From positions 1 through 10,748 of the forward strand of contig JAEYVN010000564.1 of NCBI GenBank assembly GCA_023431725.1: DNA of 10,748 nucleotides. The letters run 5' to 3'. Under the pieces are notes generated by a model. The model was not told the DNA's origin, did not search any database, and worked only from the letters and a program-made list of their open reading frames with translations. Both the position numbers and the translations under genes were made by a program. Shown here one piece after another: positions 1-6,131 of the stretch (within the stretch, counting starts at the first letter, position 1; every line of letters starts with the position of its first letter). This DNA comes from Pseudomonadota bacterium (GTDB lineage Bacteria > Pseudomonadota > Alphaproteobacteria > Rhizobiales > Xanthobacteraceae).

Positions 1-152
1 TCGTCGAGCGCGCCACCACCGGCCATGACGGCCATGCCGACGCCGCGATAGAGCAGTCCGCTGTCGAGGTGCCGGAAGCCGTAATGCGCGGCAATGCGCT
101 TGGCGAGCGTGCCCTTGCCGGACGCCGCCGGACCATCAATGGCGATGATCAA
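1..152 (-). CDS. cmk: Cytidylate kinase, N-terminal part (runs off the left edge)
   Basis: Cytidylate kinase phosphorylates CMP and dCMP with ATP in the cytoplasm, feeding pyrimidine nucleotide synthesis. About 50 N-terminal residues are visible on the minus strand. They open with a beta-strand and P-loop, [14 protein letters not shown] (residues 2-15, GxxxxGKG type), followed by a [10 protein letters not shown] stretch where the family usually has DTG. The start is read as TTG at 150-152, because a strong GGAGGG Shine-Dalgarno sequence lies 4 bases upstream and the family begins two or three residues before the AIDGP strand. An in-frame TTG further upstream would add about 14 residues but has no such site. 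In related genomes cmk sits beside aroA, with rpsA on its other side; here ahpC and ahpD on the other strand separate it from aroA, so it probably needs its own promoter in 153-406. The family call is secure; the exact start is less so. Confidence 0.9.
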   Translation of the reverse strand, partial: MIIAIDGPAASGKGTLAKRIAAHYGFRHLDSGLLYRGVGMAVMAGGGALD

Positions 153-320
153 AATTCCCTCCAGCTCGTTCGTTTTGCGCCTGATCAAACCAGCCAAGGT
201 CGATCGCGGTCATGCTTCGCTGCAGCGCCGTCTAACGTCTTGGGCGGGGTAAACCAAGCAAATGAAGGGATAAGTCTATTTTTTCGACGCGATAAGCAAA
301 ACCGACTGGACCGGCCATTG

Positions 321-350
321 TGCGTAGCAATAATATTTTGTTGCATCGCA
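321..350. promoter_or_regulatory. Long imperfect dyad upstream of ahpC, candidate operator
   Basis: The arms TGCGTAGCAA (321-330) and TTGCATCGCA (341-350) are complementary at 8 of 10 positions, with only the central TA/AT pair mismatched, around a 10-base AT-rich spacer. The symmetry reaches a little further, since bases 320/351, 318/353 and 317/354 also pair. The dyad lies 57 bases before the ahpC start, in the region shared with the divergent cmk. The inner GCAA-N10-TTGC has the dimension of a LysR-type half-site pair, which would suit a peroxide regulator such as OxyR, but it does not match an OxyR consensus I could defend. The symmetry is seen directly; the operator role is inference. 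Confidence 0.4.
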
Positions 351-406
351 CCATATCCGCGAAATTTTCACAATACGCAACTTTCAATCTGCAAAAGGTA
401 CCCGCA

Positions 407-961
407 ATGCTCGGCATCGGCGACAAGCTCCCGTCGTTTTCCATCACCGGCGTGAAGCCCGGCTTCCACGCTCATGAAGAGAACGGCCAGTCCGCGTTCG
501 AGGAGATCAACGAGGCCAGCTTTCCGGGCAAGTGGAAGATCATCTTCTTCTATCCGAAGGACTTCACCTTCGTCTGCCCGACCGAAATCGCCGAATTCGC
601 CCGTCTCGCCGGCGATTTTTCGGACCGCGACGCCGTCGTGCTCGGCGGCTCGACCGACAATGAATTCGTGAAGCTCGCCTGGCGCCGTGACCACAAGGAT
701 CTCGCCAAGCTGGCGATCTGGCAGTTTGCCGATACCAAGGGCTCGCTGGTCGACCAGCTCGGCATCCGCTCGCCCGAAGGCGTGGCCTATCGCTACACCT
801 TCATCGTCGATCCGGACAACGTGATCCAGCACGTCTATGCGACCAACCTCAACGTCGGCCGCAACCCAAAGGACACGCTGCGCGTCCTCGACGCCCTGCA
901 GACCGACGAGCTCTGCCCGTGCAACCGCGAGGTTGGCGGCGACGTGCTCAAGGCAGCCTAA
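407..961 (+). CDS. ahpC: AhpC-type 2-Cys peroxiredoxin (AhpD-dependent class)
   Basis: This cytoplasmic peroxidase reduces hydrogen peroxide, organic hydroperoxides and probably peroxynitrite. It has 184 residues. The peroxidatic cysteine is Cys57 in the motif DFTFVCPTEI. The C-terminal motif DELCPCN holds Cys170 and Cys172. This three-cysteine layout is that of Mycobacterium tuberculosis AhpC, which is recycled by AhpD rather than by the flavoprotein AhpF, and an ahpD gene follows directly. The conserved Trp after CPCN in that protein is Arg here. The ATG at 407 is chosen because an AAGG Shine-Dalgarno lies 8 bases upstream and the product then begins MLGIGDKLP, as in the family; the reading frame is open from 320 but that extra part resembles nothing. 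A 30-bp dyad (321-350) may be the operator. The role is well supported; its physiological substrate is not. Confidence 0.95.
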   Translation: MLGIGDKLPSFSITGVKPGFHAHEENGQSAFEEINEASFPGKWKIIFFYPKDFTFVCPTEIAEFARLAGDFSDRDAVVLGGSTDNEFVKLAWRRDHKDLAKLAIWQFADTKGSLVDQLGIRSPEGVAYRYTFIVDPDNVIQHVYATNLNVGRNPKDTLRVLDALQTDELCPCNREVGGDVLKAA

Positions 962-992
962 GCCCGGCTTTCTTATTCACGAGAACCATCCT

Positions 993-1070
993 CCGTTCAT
1001 TCCCGCGCAAGCGGGAATCCAGTGCTGAATATCGAAGCTTCTGGGTCCCCGCTTGCGCGGGGACGAACGG
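993..1070. repeat. REPIN-like double-hairpin repeat between ahpC and ahpD
   Basis: Two 30-base arms (993-1022 and 1041-1070) are near-perfect reverse complements of each other around an 18-base loop. Each arm is itself a hairpin. The left one is ATTCCCGC, loop GCAA, GCGGGAAT (999-1018); the right one is GTCCCCGC, loop TTGC, GCGGGGAC (1045-1064). A pair of inverted palindromic units in an intergenic space is the layout of REP doublets (REPINs). Similar CATTCCCGCG...GCGGGAAT units are scattered through many proteobacterial genomes. It begins about 30 bases after the ahpC stop and ends about 40 bases before ahpD, so it would be transcribed as part of the ahpC-ahpD message. No T-run follows, so it is not a classical terminator. 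Confidence 0.75.
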
Positions 1071-1108
1071 GGAATGGACATACAGAATCAAATCCAAGGA
1101 GACCCGCC

Positions 1109-1660
1109 GTGCCGATCGAGGCCCTCAAGAACCGGCTGCCTGCATTCGCGAAGGATGTGAAGCTCAACCTGTCGTCGATGCTGTCGGACGAAGCCCTGCC
1201 GGTACAGCAGCGTTACGGCCTGTTCCTGGCCTGCGCGATCGCCACCCGCAACGCCGACGTCATCCGCGCCTTCGAAGCCCTCGCCCGCGAACATCTCTCG
1301 CCGCAAGCGCTCGACGCCGCCAAGGCCGCAGCGGCGGTGATGGCGATGAACAACATCTATTACCGCTTCGTGCATATCGCAGCGAACAAGGCTTACGAAA
1401 CCAAGCCCGCACGCCTGCGCATGAACGTGATTGCCAATCCGGGTGTCGACAAGGCCGATTTCGAGCTGTGGTCGCTCGCCGTCTCGGCGATCAACGGCTG
1501 CAGCAAGTGCATCGACGCGCATGACAAGGTATTGCGCGACGCCGGCGTCAGCGAGGACGCGATCCAGAATGGTGTGCGCTATGCCGCCATCATCCAGTCG
1601 GTCGCGGTGGCGCTCGAAACCGCCGATGCGACGGCCTCATTCGCACAGGCCGCCGAATAG
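1109..1660 (+). CDS. ahpD: Alkyl hydroperoxide reductase AhpD (CMD-family thiol reductase)
   Basis: AhpD is a small all-helical protein whose CxxC pair reduces oxidised AhpC; it takes electrons from a lipoyl protein (dihydrolipoamide succinyltransferase in mycobacteria) and has weak peroxidase activity itself. The product has 183 residues. The active-site relay is complete: Glu119, then CSKC (Cys131 and Cys134), then His138 within [11 protein letters not shown]. This matches the spacing of M. tuberculosis AhpD (Glu118, Cys130, Cys133, His137). The GTG at 1109 is chosen because AAGGAG lies 7 bases upstream and the product then starts [11 protein letters not shown] as in the family; an upstream ATG at 1022 would start inside the repeat element. 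It follows ahpC by 147 bases on the same strand and is probably co-transcribed. It ends 12 bases from the end of the convergent aroA. Confidence 0.95.
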   Translation: MPIEALKNRLPAFAKDVKLNLSSMLSDEALPVQQRYGLFLACAIATRNADVIRAFEALAREHLSPQALDAAKAAAAVMAMNNIYYRFVHIAANKAYETKPARLRMNVIANPGVDKADFELWSLAVSAINGCSKCIDAHDKVLRDAGVSEDAIQNGVRYAAIIQSVAVALETADATASFAQAAE

Positions 1661-1672
1661 CTTGCAACGGGT

Positions 1673-3013
1673 TCAGGGCGCGAGATTCGCGCCCATGCCC
1701 TGCATCAATCCGACAAAGTCCGGAAAGCTCGTGGCGATGAACGCTGCGTCGTCAACGCTGACGGGCTTTTCGCTGTTGAGCCCCATCACCAGGGCGGACA
1801 TCGCCAGCCGGTGATCCATGTGGGTGGCGACAACTCCGCCGCCCGGCACGCTGCCCGAGCCATCGACGATCAGATCGTCGCCTTCGATCGTGACATTCAC
1901 GCCATTGACGCGCAGCATGTCCGCCGTTGCGGCAAGACGATCGGATTCCTTCACCCGCAATTCGCTCAAGCCGCGCATGCGCGTGCGTCCCTGCGCATAG
2001 GCCGCGATCACCGCCAGGATCGGATATTCGTCGATCATCGACGGCGCGCGGGAGGCCGGCACCTCGACGCCATGCAGCGCCGACGCCTTGATCCGCAGAT
2101 CGGCAACCTCTTCGCCGCCATCGTGATGCGCGGACAGCGTCTCGATCGATGCACCCATCTCGCGCAGGGTCAGGAACAGCCCCGTGCGCAGCGGATTCAT
2201 CATCACGTTTTCCAGCACGATCTCGGAGCCCGGCACGATCAGCGCCGCCGCCAGAGGGAATGCTGCCGACGACGGGTCGGCCGGCACCTGCAAGGGCGCA
2301 GGTTTCAGTTCGGGACGGCCCTTCAGCACAATGCGGCGGCCATGCTCGCCAACGTGCTCGACCTGCACATCGGCGCCGAAATGCGTCAGCATCTTTTCGG
2401 TGTGATCGCGGGTCGCCTCCTTCTCGATGACGACGGTTTCGCCCGGCGCGGCCAGACCGGCCAACAGCACTGCCGACTTCAGCTGCGCCGACGCCACCGG
2501 CGGCTCGTAGACGATCGGCAACGGATCCCGCGCGCCCTCCAGCGTCAGCGGCAGGCGTCCGCCCTCGGCCACATCCACAATCGTAGCACCGATGCGGGTC
2601 AGCGGATCGAGCACGCGCTTCATCGGGCGCGAGCGCAAGGAGGCATCACCGTCGAACACGGCAGTGACGGGGCAGCCGGCAACGGCTCCCATCACCAGGC
2701 GGCAGCCGGTTCCGGAGTTGCCGAAATCGAGCGGGCCCGCGGGCTGCGCGTAGCCGCCGACACCCACCCCCCACACCGACCACGCGCCCTCACCGGTCCG
2801 CTCGACCTTGGCGCCGAACGCACGCATGACCTTGGCGGTGTTGATGACGTCCTCGCCCTCGAGCAGACCGCCGATGCGGGTCTCCCCGACGGCCATGGCC
2901 GCCAGGATCAGCGCCCGATGCGAAATCGATTTGTCGCCGGGCACACGGATGCGGCCGCTCAGGGCAGTGGATTTCCGAGCGGTCAGTGGGGAGAGGGGTA
3001 GATTATGGCTCAA
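1673..3013 (-). CDS. aroA: 3-phosphoshikimate 1-carboxyvinyltransferase (EPSP synthase), class II
   Basis: This enzyme joins shikimate-3-phosphate and phosphoenolpyruvate, the sixth step of the shikimate pathway to aromatic amino acids. Its 446 residues align end to end with CP4 EPSP synthase as I recall it: [11 protein letters not shown] (Lys28, Ser29, Arg33), [26 protein letters not shown] (Asp328), [10 protein letters not shown] (Lys355, Glu356, Arg359) and DHRLAMS. The PEP-site loop reads NSGTG (residues 99-103), so the position of CP4 Ala100 is Gly101. The start is TTG at 3011-3013: an in-frame TGA lies only two codons upstream (3020-3022), no other start occurs before Met40, and the first residues MSH...TARKS match CP4. 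The Shine-Dalgarno is weak (AGGA about 10 bases away). It is divergent from the FYDLN_acid gene and convergent with ahpD. Confidence 0.97.
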   Translation of the reverse strand: MSHNLPLSPLTARKSTALSGRIRVPGDKSISHRALILAAMAVGETRIGGLLEGEDVINTAKVMRAFGAKVERTGEGAWSVWGVGVGGYAQPAGPLDFGNSGTGCRLVMGAVAGCPVTAVFDGDASLRSRPMKRVLDPLTRIGATIVDVAEGGRLPLTLEGARDPLPIVYEPPVASAQLKSAVLLAGLAAPGETVVIEKEATRDHTEKMLTHFGADVQVEHVGEHGRRIVLKGRPELKPAPLQVPADPSSAAFPLAAALIVPGSEIVLENVMMNPLRTGLFLTLREMGASIETLSAHHDGGEEVADLRIKASALHGVEVPASRAPSMIDEYPILAVIAAYAQGRTRMRGLSELRVKESDRLAATADMLRVNGVNVTIEGDDLIVDGSGSVPGGGVVATHMDHRLAMSALVMGLNSEKPVSVDDAAFIATSFPDFVGLMQGMGANLAP

Positions 3014-3116
3014 GGCGGGTCATCCTGGACGAAACTGCGCCCTCCTAGCACGCACTTCTTAGCCGCGTCACTTGGGCCCGTCACGTCAACCGGACGTAAA
3101 ACCCTCACAATCGGTA

Positions 3117-3145
3117 TTGACAGAGCGCGCCGGAGCCGCCAATTC
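3117..3145 (+). promoter_or_regulatory. Possible promoter of the FYDLN_acid gene
   Basis: A perfect -35 hexamer TTGACA (3117-3122) is followed 17 to 18 bases later by AATTC-rich sequence that is only a poor -10 element. It lies about 65 bases before the GTG start, in the 174-base space between the divergent aroA and FYDLN_acid genes. The -35 match is clear; the -10 is weak, so the call is tentative. I saw no convincing promoter for aroA in the same space. Confidence 0.35.
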
Positions 3146-3187
3146 AGCCCCTCATTCTTGCAAGCTGTCTTAGGGAAACCTCGAACC

Positions 3188-3598
3188 GTGGCAAAGTCAG
3201 AGCTCGGTACCAAGCGCGTCTGTCCGGTTACAGGCCGTAAGTTCTACGACCTGAACAAGAACCCGGTCATTTCGCCGTATACCGGAGAAGTGGTTCCGAT
3301 CGTACCCTTGGCTACCCGTGGTGGTCGCGTCGAAAAGGCGATTCAGAACGAGGCCGAGCAGGAGACGGAGGAGGTCGAGGGCGCCGAATTCGTGTCGCTC
3401 GAGGAGGCCGATGCCGAGTCCAAGGGGTCCAAGACCGGCAAGACCGATGTGCCGGATACCGGCGACGACATCGATGTCGACGTTGATGACGACGGCGATG
3501 ACGATGATGATTCGACCTTCATCGAGGACGATGAGGAAAGCGACGACGACGTGACCGATATTATCGGTGACGGCCTCGAAAAGGACGAAGAGAGTTGA
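3188..3598 (+). CDS. FYDLN_acid (TIGR02300) family protein of unknown function
   Basis: This is a 136-residue alphaproteobacterial protein whose function is not known. The N-terminal 40 residues carry the family signature: RVCPVTGRKFYDLNKNP (residues 10-26) followed by SPYTGEVV. It looks like a zinc-ribbon knuckle that has lost its ligands: Cys12 is the only cysteine, and the second CPxCG-type pair is SPYTG. Residues 41-87 are polar. The tail (91-136) is extremely acidic, with about 26 Asp/Glu in 46 residues and runs such as DDGDDDDD, so it is probably disordered and could mimic nucleic acid or bind basic partners. The GTG at 3188 is chosen because the family begins MAKSELGTKR; AGGG lies about 12 bases upstream. 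The frame is open from 3005, but that part overlaps the aroA start and has no family match. Confidence 0.88.
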   Translation: MAKSELGTKRVCPVTGRKFYDLNKNPVISPYTGEVVPIVPLATRGGRVEKAIQNEAEQETEEVEGAEFVSLEEADAESKGSKTGKTDVPDTGDDIDVDVDDDGDDDDDSTFIEDDEESDDDVTDIIGDGLEKDEES

Positions 3599-3605
3599 CG
3601 CCACG

Positions 3606-3626
3606 CGTGCTTCATCTAGAAGCACG
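3606..3626 (+). other. Hairpin after the FYDLN_acid gene
   Basis: CGTGCTTC (3606-3613) and GAAGCACG (3619-3626) form a perfect 8-bp stem with a 5-base loop, starting 7 bases after the stop codon. No T-run follows, so it is not a standard intrinsic terminator. It could stabilise the 3' end of the message. Confidence 0.4.
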
Positions 3627-3629
3627 GTG

Positions 3630-3664
3630 TTCAAGCGTCGCACTCGAGAGTCGTGACGCTTGAA
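3630..3664 (+). other. Perfect 10-bp inverted repeat between the FYDLN_acid gene and the tRNA
   Basis: TTCAAGCGTC (3630-3639) and GACGCTTGAA (3655-3664) are exact reverse complements. The 15-base loop holds a further small stem (ACT/AGT around CGAG). An A-run, not a T-run, follows on the plus strand. The right arm overlaps the -35 box of the tRNA promoter. It may end or insulate FYDLN_acid transcription, or it may be a protein site; the sequence does not decide. Confidence 0.45.
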
Positions 3665-3688
3665 AAAGCAAACAGCCGCAGTTATCCA
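3660..3688 (+). promoter_or_regulatory. Promoter of tRNA-Ala
   Basis: The -35 element TTGAAA (3660-3665) and the -10 element TATCCA (3683-3688) are 17 bases apart, and the predicted transcript start is about 17 bases before the tRNA. The bases just after the -10 are GCGCGG, a GC-rich discriminator typical of stable-RNA promoters under stringent (ppGpp) control. The hexamers and spacing are seen; stringent control is inferred from the family pattern. Confidence 0.55.
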
Positions 3689-3711
3689 GCGCGGCCTGTT
3701 GGTGAAAGATA

Positions 3712-3787
<76 letters not shown>

Positions 3788-3837
3788 AACCTCGCCGCTT
3801 CGCGGCTTTGTTGGCACACGAAGCGCCGGTCGATCCG

Positions 3838-3864
3838 AGCCGCCTCCGGGCGGCTTTTTCTTTT
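3838..3864 (+). terminator. Strong intrinsic terminator downstream of tRNA-Ala
   Basis: AGCCGCC (3838-3844) pairs perfectly with GGCGGCT (3849-3855) around the loop TCCG, followed by TTTTTCTTTT. A shorter GCCGC-TTC-GCGGC hairpin followed by TTTG (3794-3809) lies only 7 bases after the tRNA and may act first. Both point in the plus direction; on the minus strand no T-run follows the stem. Confidence 0.88.
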
Positions 3865-3935
3865 CAGGCTGACCTCAATCGCTTTTGGACTTCCTTTCCG
3901 AGCGCTCTGGGCAGACTGCTGACGTCCACGCCCGC

Positions 3936-4436
3936 TCACATCTTCTCGCCCGGCAATCGGCTAGCCTGCTCTACCCAATTCGCAAACTGCTCTTCATCGA
4001 AGTCATCATCCTCGCGGATGTCGAGATAGCGCACGTCCTTTTGCTTCGAAGTGCCGGGCGGAACGGGCTTCAGCGCTGCGCCTCGGAAGAACGCCACCTT
4101 GATGTACGTCGTGTAGACGTGAATGCCGAGGAACCAGACATTGTCCTGCATCCCATACAGCGGCGAGTTCCATTTCACGGCCTTGCGCACGTCGGGAACG
4201 GTGCGTGCGATGATCGCGTCGACGCGGCGCCCGACGTCGCTTTTCCAGCCCGGCATGGCCGCGATGTAAGCCTGCACAGGCTCATCGCCGTAACCTTTGG
4301 CAATCTGCGGATTGCCGCCTGACAGAAGCCTGGGCGAGCCGTTGTCGGATTGCTGTTTCGGAACGGCCCTGCCGGGTGTCGCGGCGCTGCGTTTGCCCGT
4401 GCTTTTCCCCGCAACTTTCACTGGTTTCTCCCTCAT
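3936..4436 (-). CDS. DUF1801 (YdhG-like) domain protein
   Basis: This 166-residue protein belongs to the DUF1801 family, small single-domain proteins of unknown biochemical role. Residues 1-48 are basic and low in complexity (many Lys, Ser, Gly), probably disordered. The domain spans about 52-160: VQAYIAAMPGWK (54-65), VRKAVKWNSPLYGM (83-96, the family's signature helix and strand), then an aromatic strand region WFLGIHVY and VAFFRGAAL, and an acidic end DIREDDDFDEEQF (139-151). The ATG at 4436 is preferred because AGAGGG lies 4 bases upstream; a TTG at 4469 would add 11 residues with no clear site. It has no signal peptide or membrane segment. It is divergent from ugpB, separated by 226 bases in which I see only a weak GGGACC/GGTCCC inverted repeat (4486-4510) and no convincing promoter. 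Confidence 0.85.
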   Translation of the reverse strand: MREKPVKVAGKSTGKRSAATPGRAVPKQQSDNGSPRLLSGGNPQIAKGYGDEPVQAYIAAMPGWKSDVGRRVDAIIARTVPDVRKAVKWNSPLYGMQDNVWFLGIHVYTTYIKVAFFRGAALKPVPPGTSKQKDVRYLDIREDDDFDEEQFANWVEQASRLPGEKM

Positions 4437-4662
4437 CAAGCCCTCTTCCAGCGACCGGCGTCCTTTCAAACGATGATAACCGATTGGGACCTCACCGGCA
4501 TATCGGTCCCCTTCTCACGGCACCTCCTGTGCGCGTTCACCTTCCCCTCACATCACCGCGAGGCCGATACGGGACGCCTTCTCGCGGATTGATGCTGTTC
4601 CCGCTCCCCGGTAAATGACTACGGCGCGCACGGACCAAGATGCGCCGCTCCGGGGGAATCAC

Positions 4663-5976
4663 ATGGCCTTTCGCCGTCTTGCTGCCGCTGTGCTGACGGC
4701 CGCGCTGTCGACCGTCGGCCCCGCCTTCGCCGTGACGGACATTCATTGGTGGCACGCCATGCCCGGCGAGCTGGGCCGCGAGGTCGAGCGGCTGGCATCG
4801 GACTTCAACGCATCGCAGCCGGACTATCGGATCGTCCCCGCCTACAAGGGCCTCTACACCGAGACCATGACGGCGGCCATGGTGGCGCTGCGCGGCAAAC
4901 AGCATCCGGCGATCGTGCAGACGGCGGAAGTCGCGACCGCAACGATGATGGCCGCGAAGGGCGTGATCTACCCGGTGCATCAGTTGATGGCCGATCAGAG
5001 GGTGGCCTTCGAGCAGGCAGCTTATCTGCCGTCGGTCACCAGCTATTACTCGGATGCGAACGGCAACATGCTGTCATTCCCGTTCAACGCATCGACGCCG
5101 ATCCTCTACTACAACAAGGATCAATTCCGTCTCGTCGGTCTCGACGCCGATAGCGCTCCGCTGACATGGCCGGACGTCGAAGCGGCCGCGCGCAAGCTGC
5201 GCGAGCGCAATATTCCGTGCGGCGTCACCACCGGCTGGCCGGCCTGGATCAATATCGAGAATTTCTCCGCCTTCCATAACCTGCCGCTGGCTTCGCTGGA
5301 TAACGGCATGGGTGGTCTCGGCGCCGAATTGCAATTCAACAACCTCGTCGTCACCGGCCATATCGCCACGCTGGCCGAATGGCAGAAGACCAAGCTGTTT
5401 GATTATTCGGGCCGCACCAATGAGGCCGAACGGCGCTTCTACAACAGCGAATGCGGCATTCTGATTTCCTCGTCCGCGGCCCGCGCGGACATCATCGCCA
5501 ATTCGAAATTCGAGATTGGCTACGGCATGCTGCCTTACTGGCCGAATGTCGCCGGCGCGCCGCAGAATTCGATCATCGGCGGCGGATCATTGTGGGTGCT
5601 GCAGGGCCGGCCGGAGGCCGAATACAAGGGCGTGGCCCGCTTCTTTGCCTTTCTCTCCCGGCCTGAGGTTCAGGCAGCATGGCATCAGTGGACCGGCTAT
5701 CTTCCGATCACCCGCGCCGCTTACGAGCACGGCCGCACCATCGGCTTCTATGAGCGCAATCCGGGCACCGACATCTCGATCCAGCAGATGACCCTCAACC
5801 CGGGCACCGAGAATTCCAAGGGCCTGAGGCTCGGCTCCTATGTCGTCGTGCGGGACATCATCCAGGAAGAACTGGAGGCTGCCCTTTCCGGCAAGAAGGC
5901 CGCCAAGACGGCCCTCGACGACGCTGTCCGCCGCGGCAACGAAATTCTGCGCCAGTTCGAAAAGGCCAATCCCTAA
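4663..5976 (+). CDS. ugpB: UgpB-like sn-glycerol-3-phosphate periplasmic binding protein
   Basis: This is the solute receptor of an ABC importer for glycerol-3-phosphate or glycerophosphodiesters. At 437 residues it matches E. coli UgpB (438) along its whole length. A signal peptide covers residues 1-23 (Arg4-Arg5, hydrophobic core, AFA cleavage before VTD). Shared motifs include HAMPGELG (31-38), FNASTPILYYNK (141-152), GWPAWINIENFSA, IIGGGSLWV, TGYLPIT and KGLRLG. Tyr65, Glu89, Ser144, Trp192, Tyr346 and Arg389 fall where I recall ligand contacts in E. coli UgpB, so the ligand is probably conserved. The ATG at 4663 is chosen for its GGGGGA 6 bases upstream and because the signal peptide starts there. 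No ugpA, ugpE or ugpC follows: the next gene is hsp20. It may serve permease genes located elsewhere. Confidence 0.9.
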   Translation: MAFRRLAAAVLTAALSTVGPAFAVTDIHWWHAMPGELGREVERLASDFNASQPDYRIVPAYKGLYTETMTAAMVALRGKQHPAIVQTAEVATATMMAAKGVIYPVHQLMADQRVAFEQAAYLPSVTSYYSDANGNMLSFPFNASTPILYYNKDQFRLVGLDADSAPLTWPDVEAAARKLRERNIPCGVTTGWPAWINIENFSAFHNLPLASLDNGMGGLGAELQFNNLVVTGHIATLAEWQKTKLFDYSGRTNEAERRFYNSECGILISSSAARADIIANSKFEIGYGMLPYWPNVAGAPQNSIIGGGSLWVLQGRPEAEYKGVARFFAFLSRPEVQAAWHQWTGYLPITRAAYEHGRTIGFYERNPGTDISIQQMTLNPGTENSKGLRLGSYVVVRDIIQEELEAALSGKKAAKTALDDAVRRGNEILRQFEKANP

Positions 5977-6015
5977 GGTCTCCCGAAACGCCGCAGGAGG
6001 GCCATCCAAGACGCG

Positions 6016-6043
6016 CTTGAACCACCGGCCGCAACACCCATAT
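6016..6043 (+). promoter_or_regulatory. RpoH (sigma-32) type heat-shock promoter of hsp20
   Basis: CTTGAAC (6016-6022), a 13-base spacer, and ACCCATAT (6036-6043) closely match the heat-shock consensus CTTGAAA-N12-14-CCCCATNT (13 of 14 specified positions by my count). It predicts transcription from about 6050 and a leader of roughly 80 bases before the hsp20 start. It lies just after the ugpB stop codon (5974-5976), so hsp20 can be switched on independently of ugpB. Confidence 0.65.
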
Positions 6044-6048
6044 TCTGG

Positions 6049-6131
6049 GAACCAGACCGGCGGGTTCGCTGGAATGGTAATAGGGGGTGCCACTTCTGGG
6101 CCCCGTCAAAGCTGCTTGAAAGGGCTTTGAG
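6049..6131 (+). promoter_or_regulatory. Structured hsp20 leader, candidate ROSE-like RNA thermometer
   Basis: The roughly 80-base leader can fold into successive hairpins: GAACC (6049-6053) with GGTTC (6063-6067), GGGG (within 6083-6087) with CCCC (6101-6104), and a last one just before the start. In the last, CAAA (6107-6110) pairs with UUUG (6126-6129) and GCUU (6114-6117) pairs with GGGC (6122-6125), with a GCU bulge and a GAAA tetraloop. The Shine-Dalgarno AAAGGG is thus held in the loop and in a stem with two U-G wobbles, while the AUG at 6132 follows two bases later. ROSE elements of rhizobial small heat-shock genes have this plan: several hairpins, the last masking the ribosome site by weak pairing. 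I could not fold it computationally, and it lacks an obvious match to the conserved ROSE core. Confidence 0.42.

Noticed and set aside
999..1064. The palindromic units as a CRISPR fragment or intrinsic terminator
   Set aside because: There are only two inverted units with no spacers, and no T-run follows either hairpin.
1811..3001. A long open frame opposite aroA
   Set aside because: Its product is His/Arg/Gln-rich with no domain, and it is explained as an antisense shadow of a strongly conserved GC-rich gene.
3005..3187. An upstream extension of the FYDLN_acid reading frame by 61 residues
   Set aside because: It overlaps the aroA start region, has no family resemblance, and the conserved N-terminus begins at the GTG at 3188.
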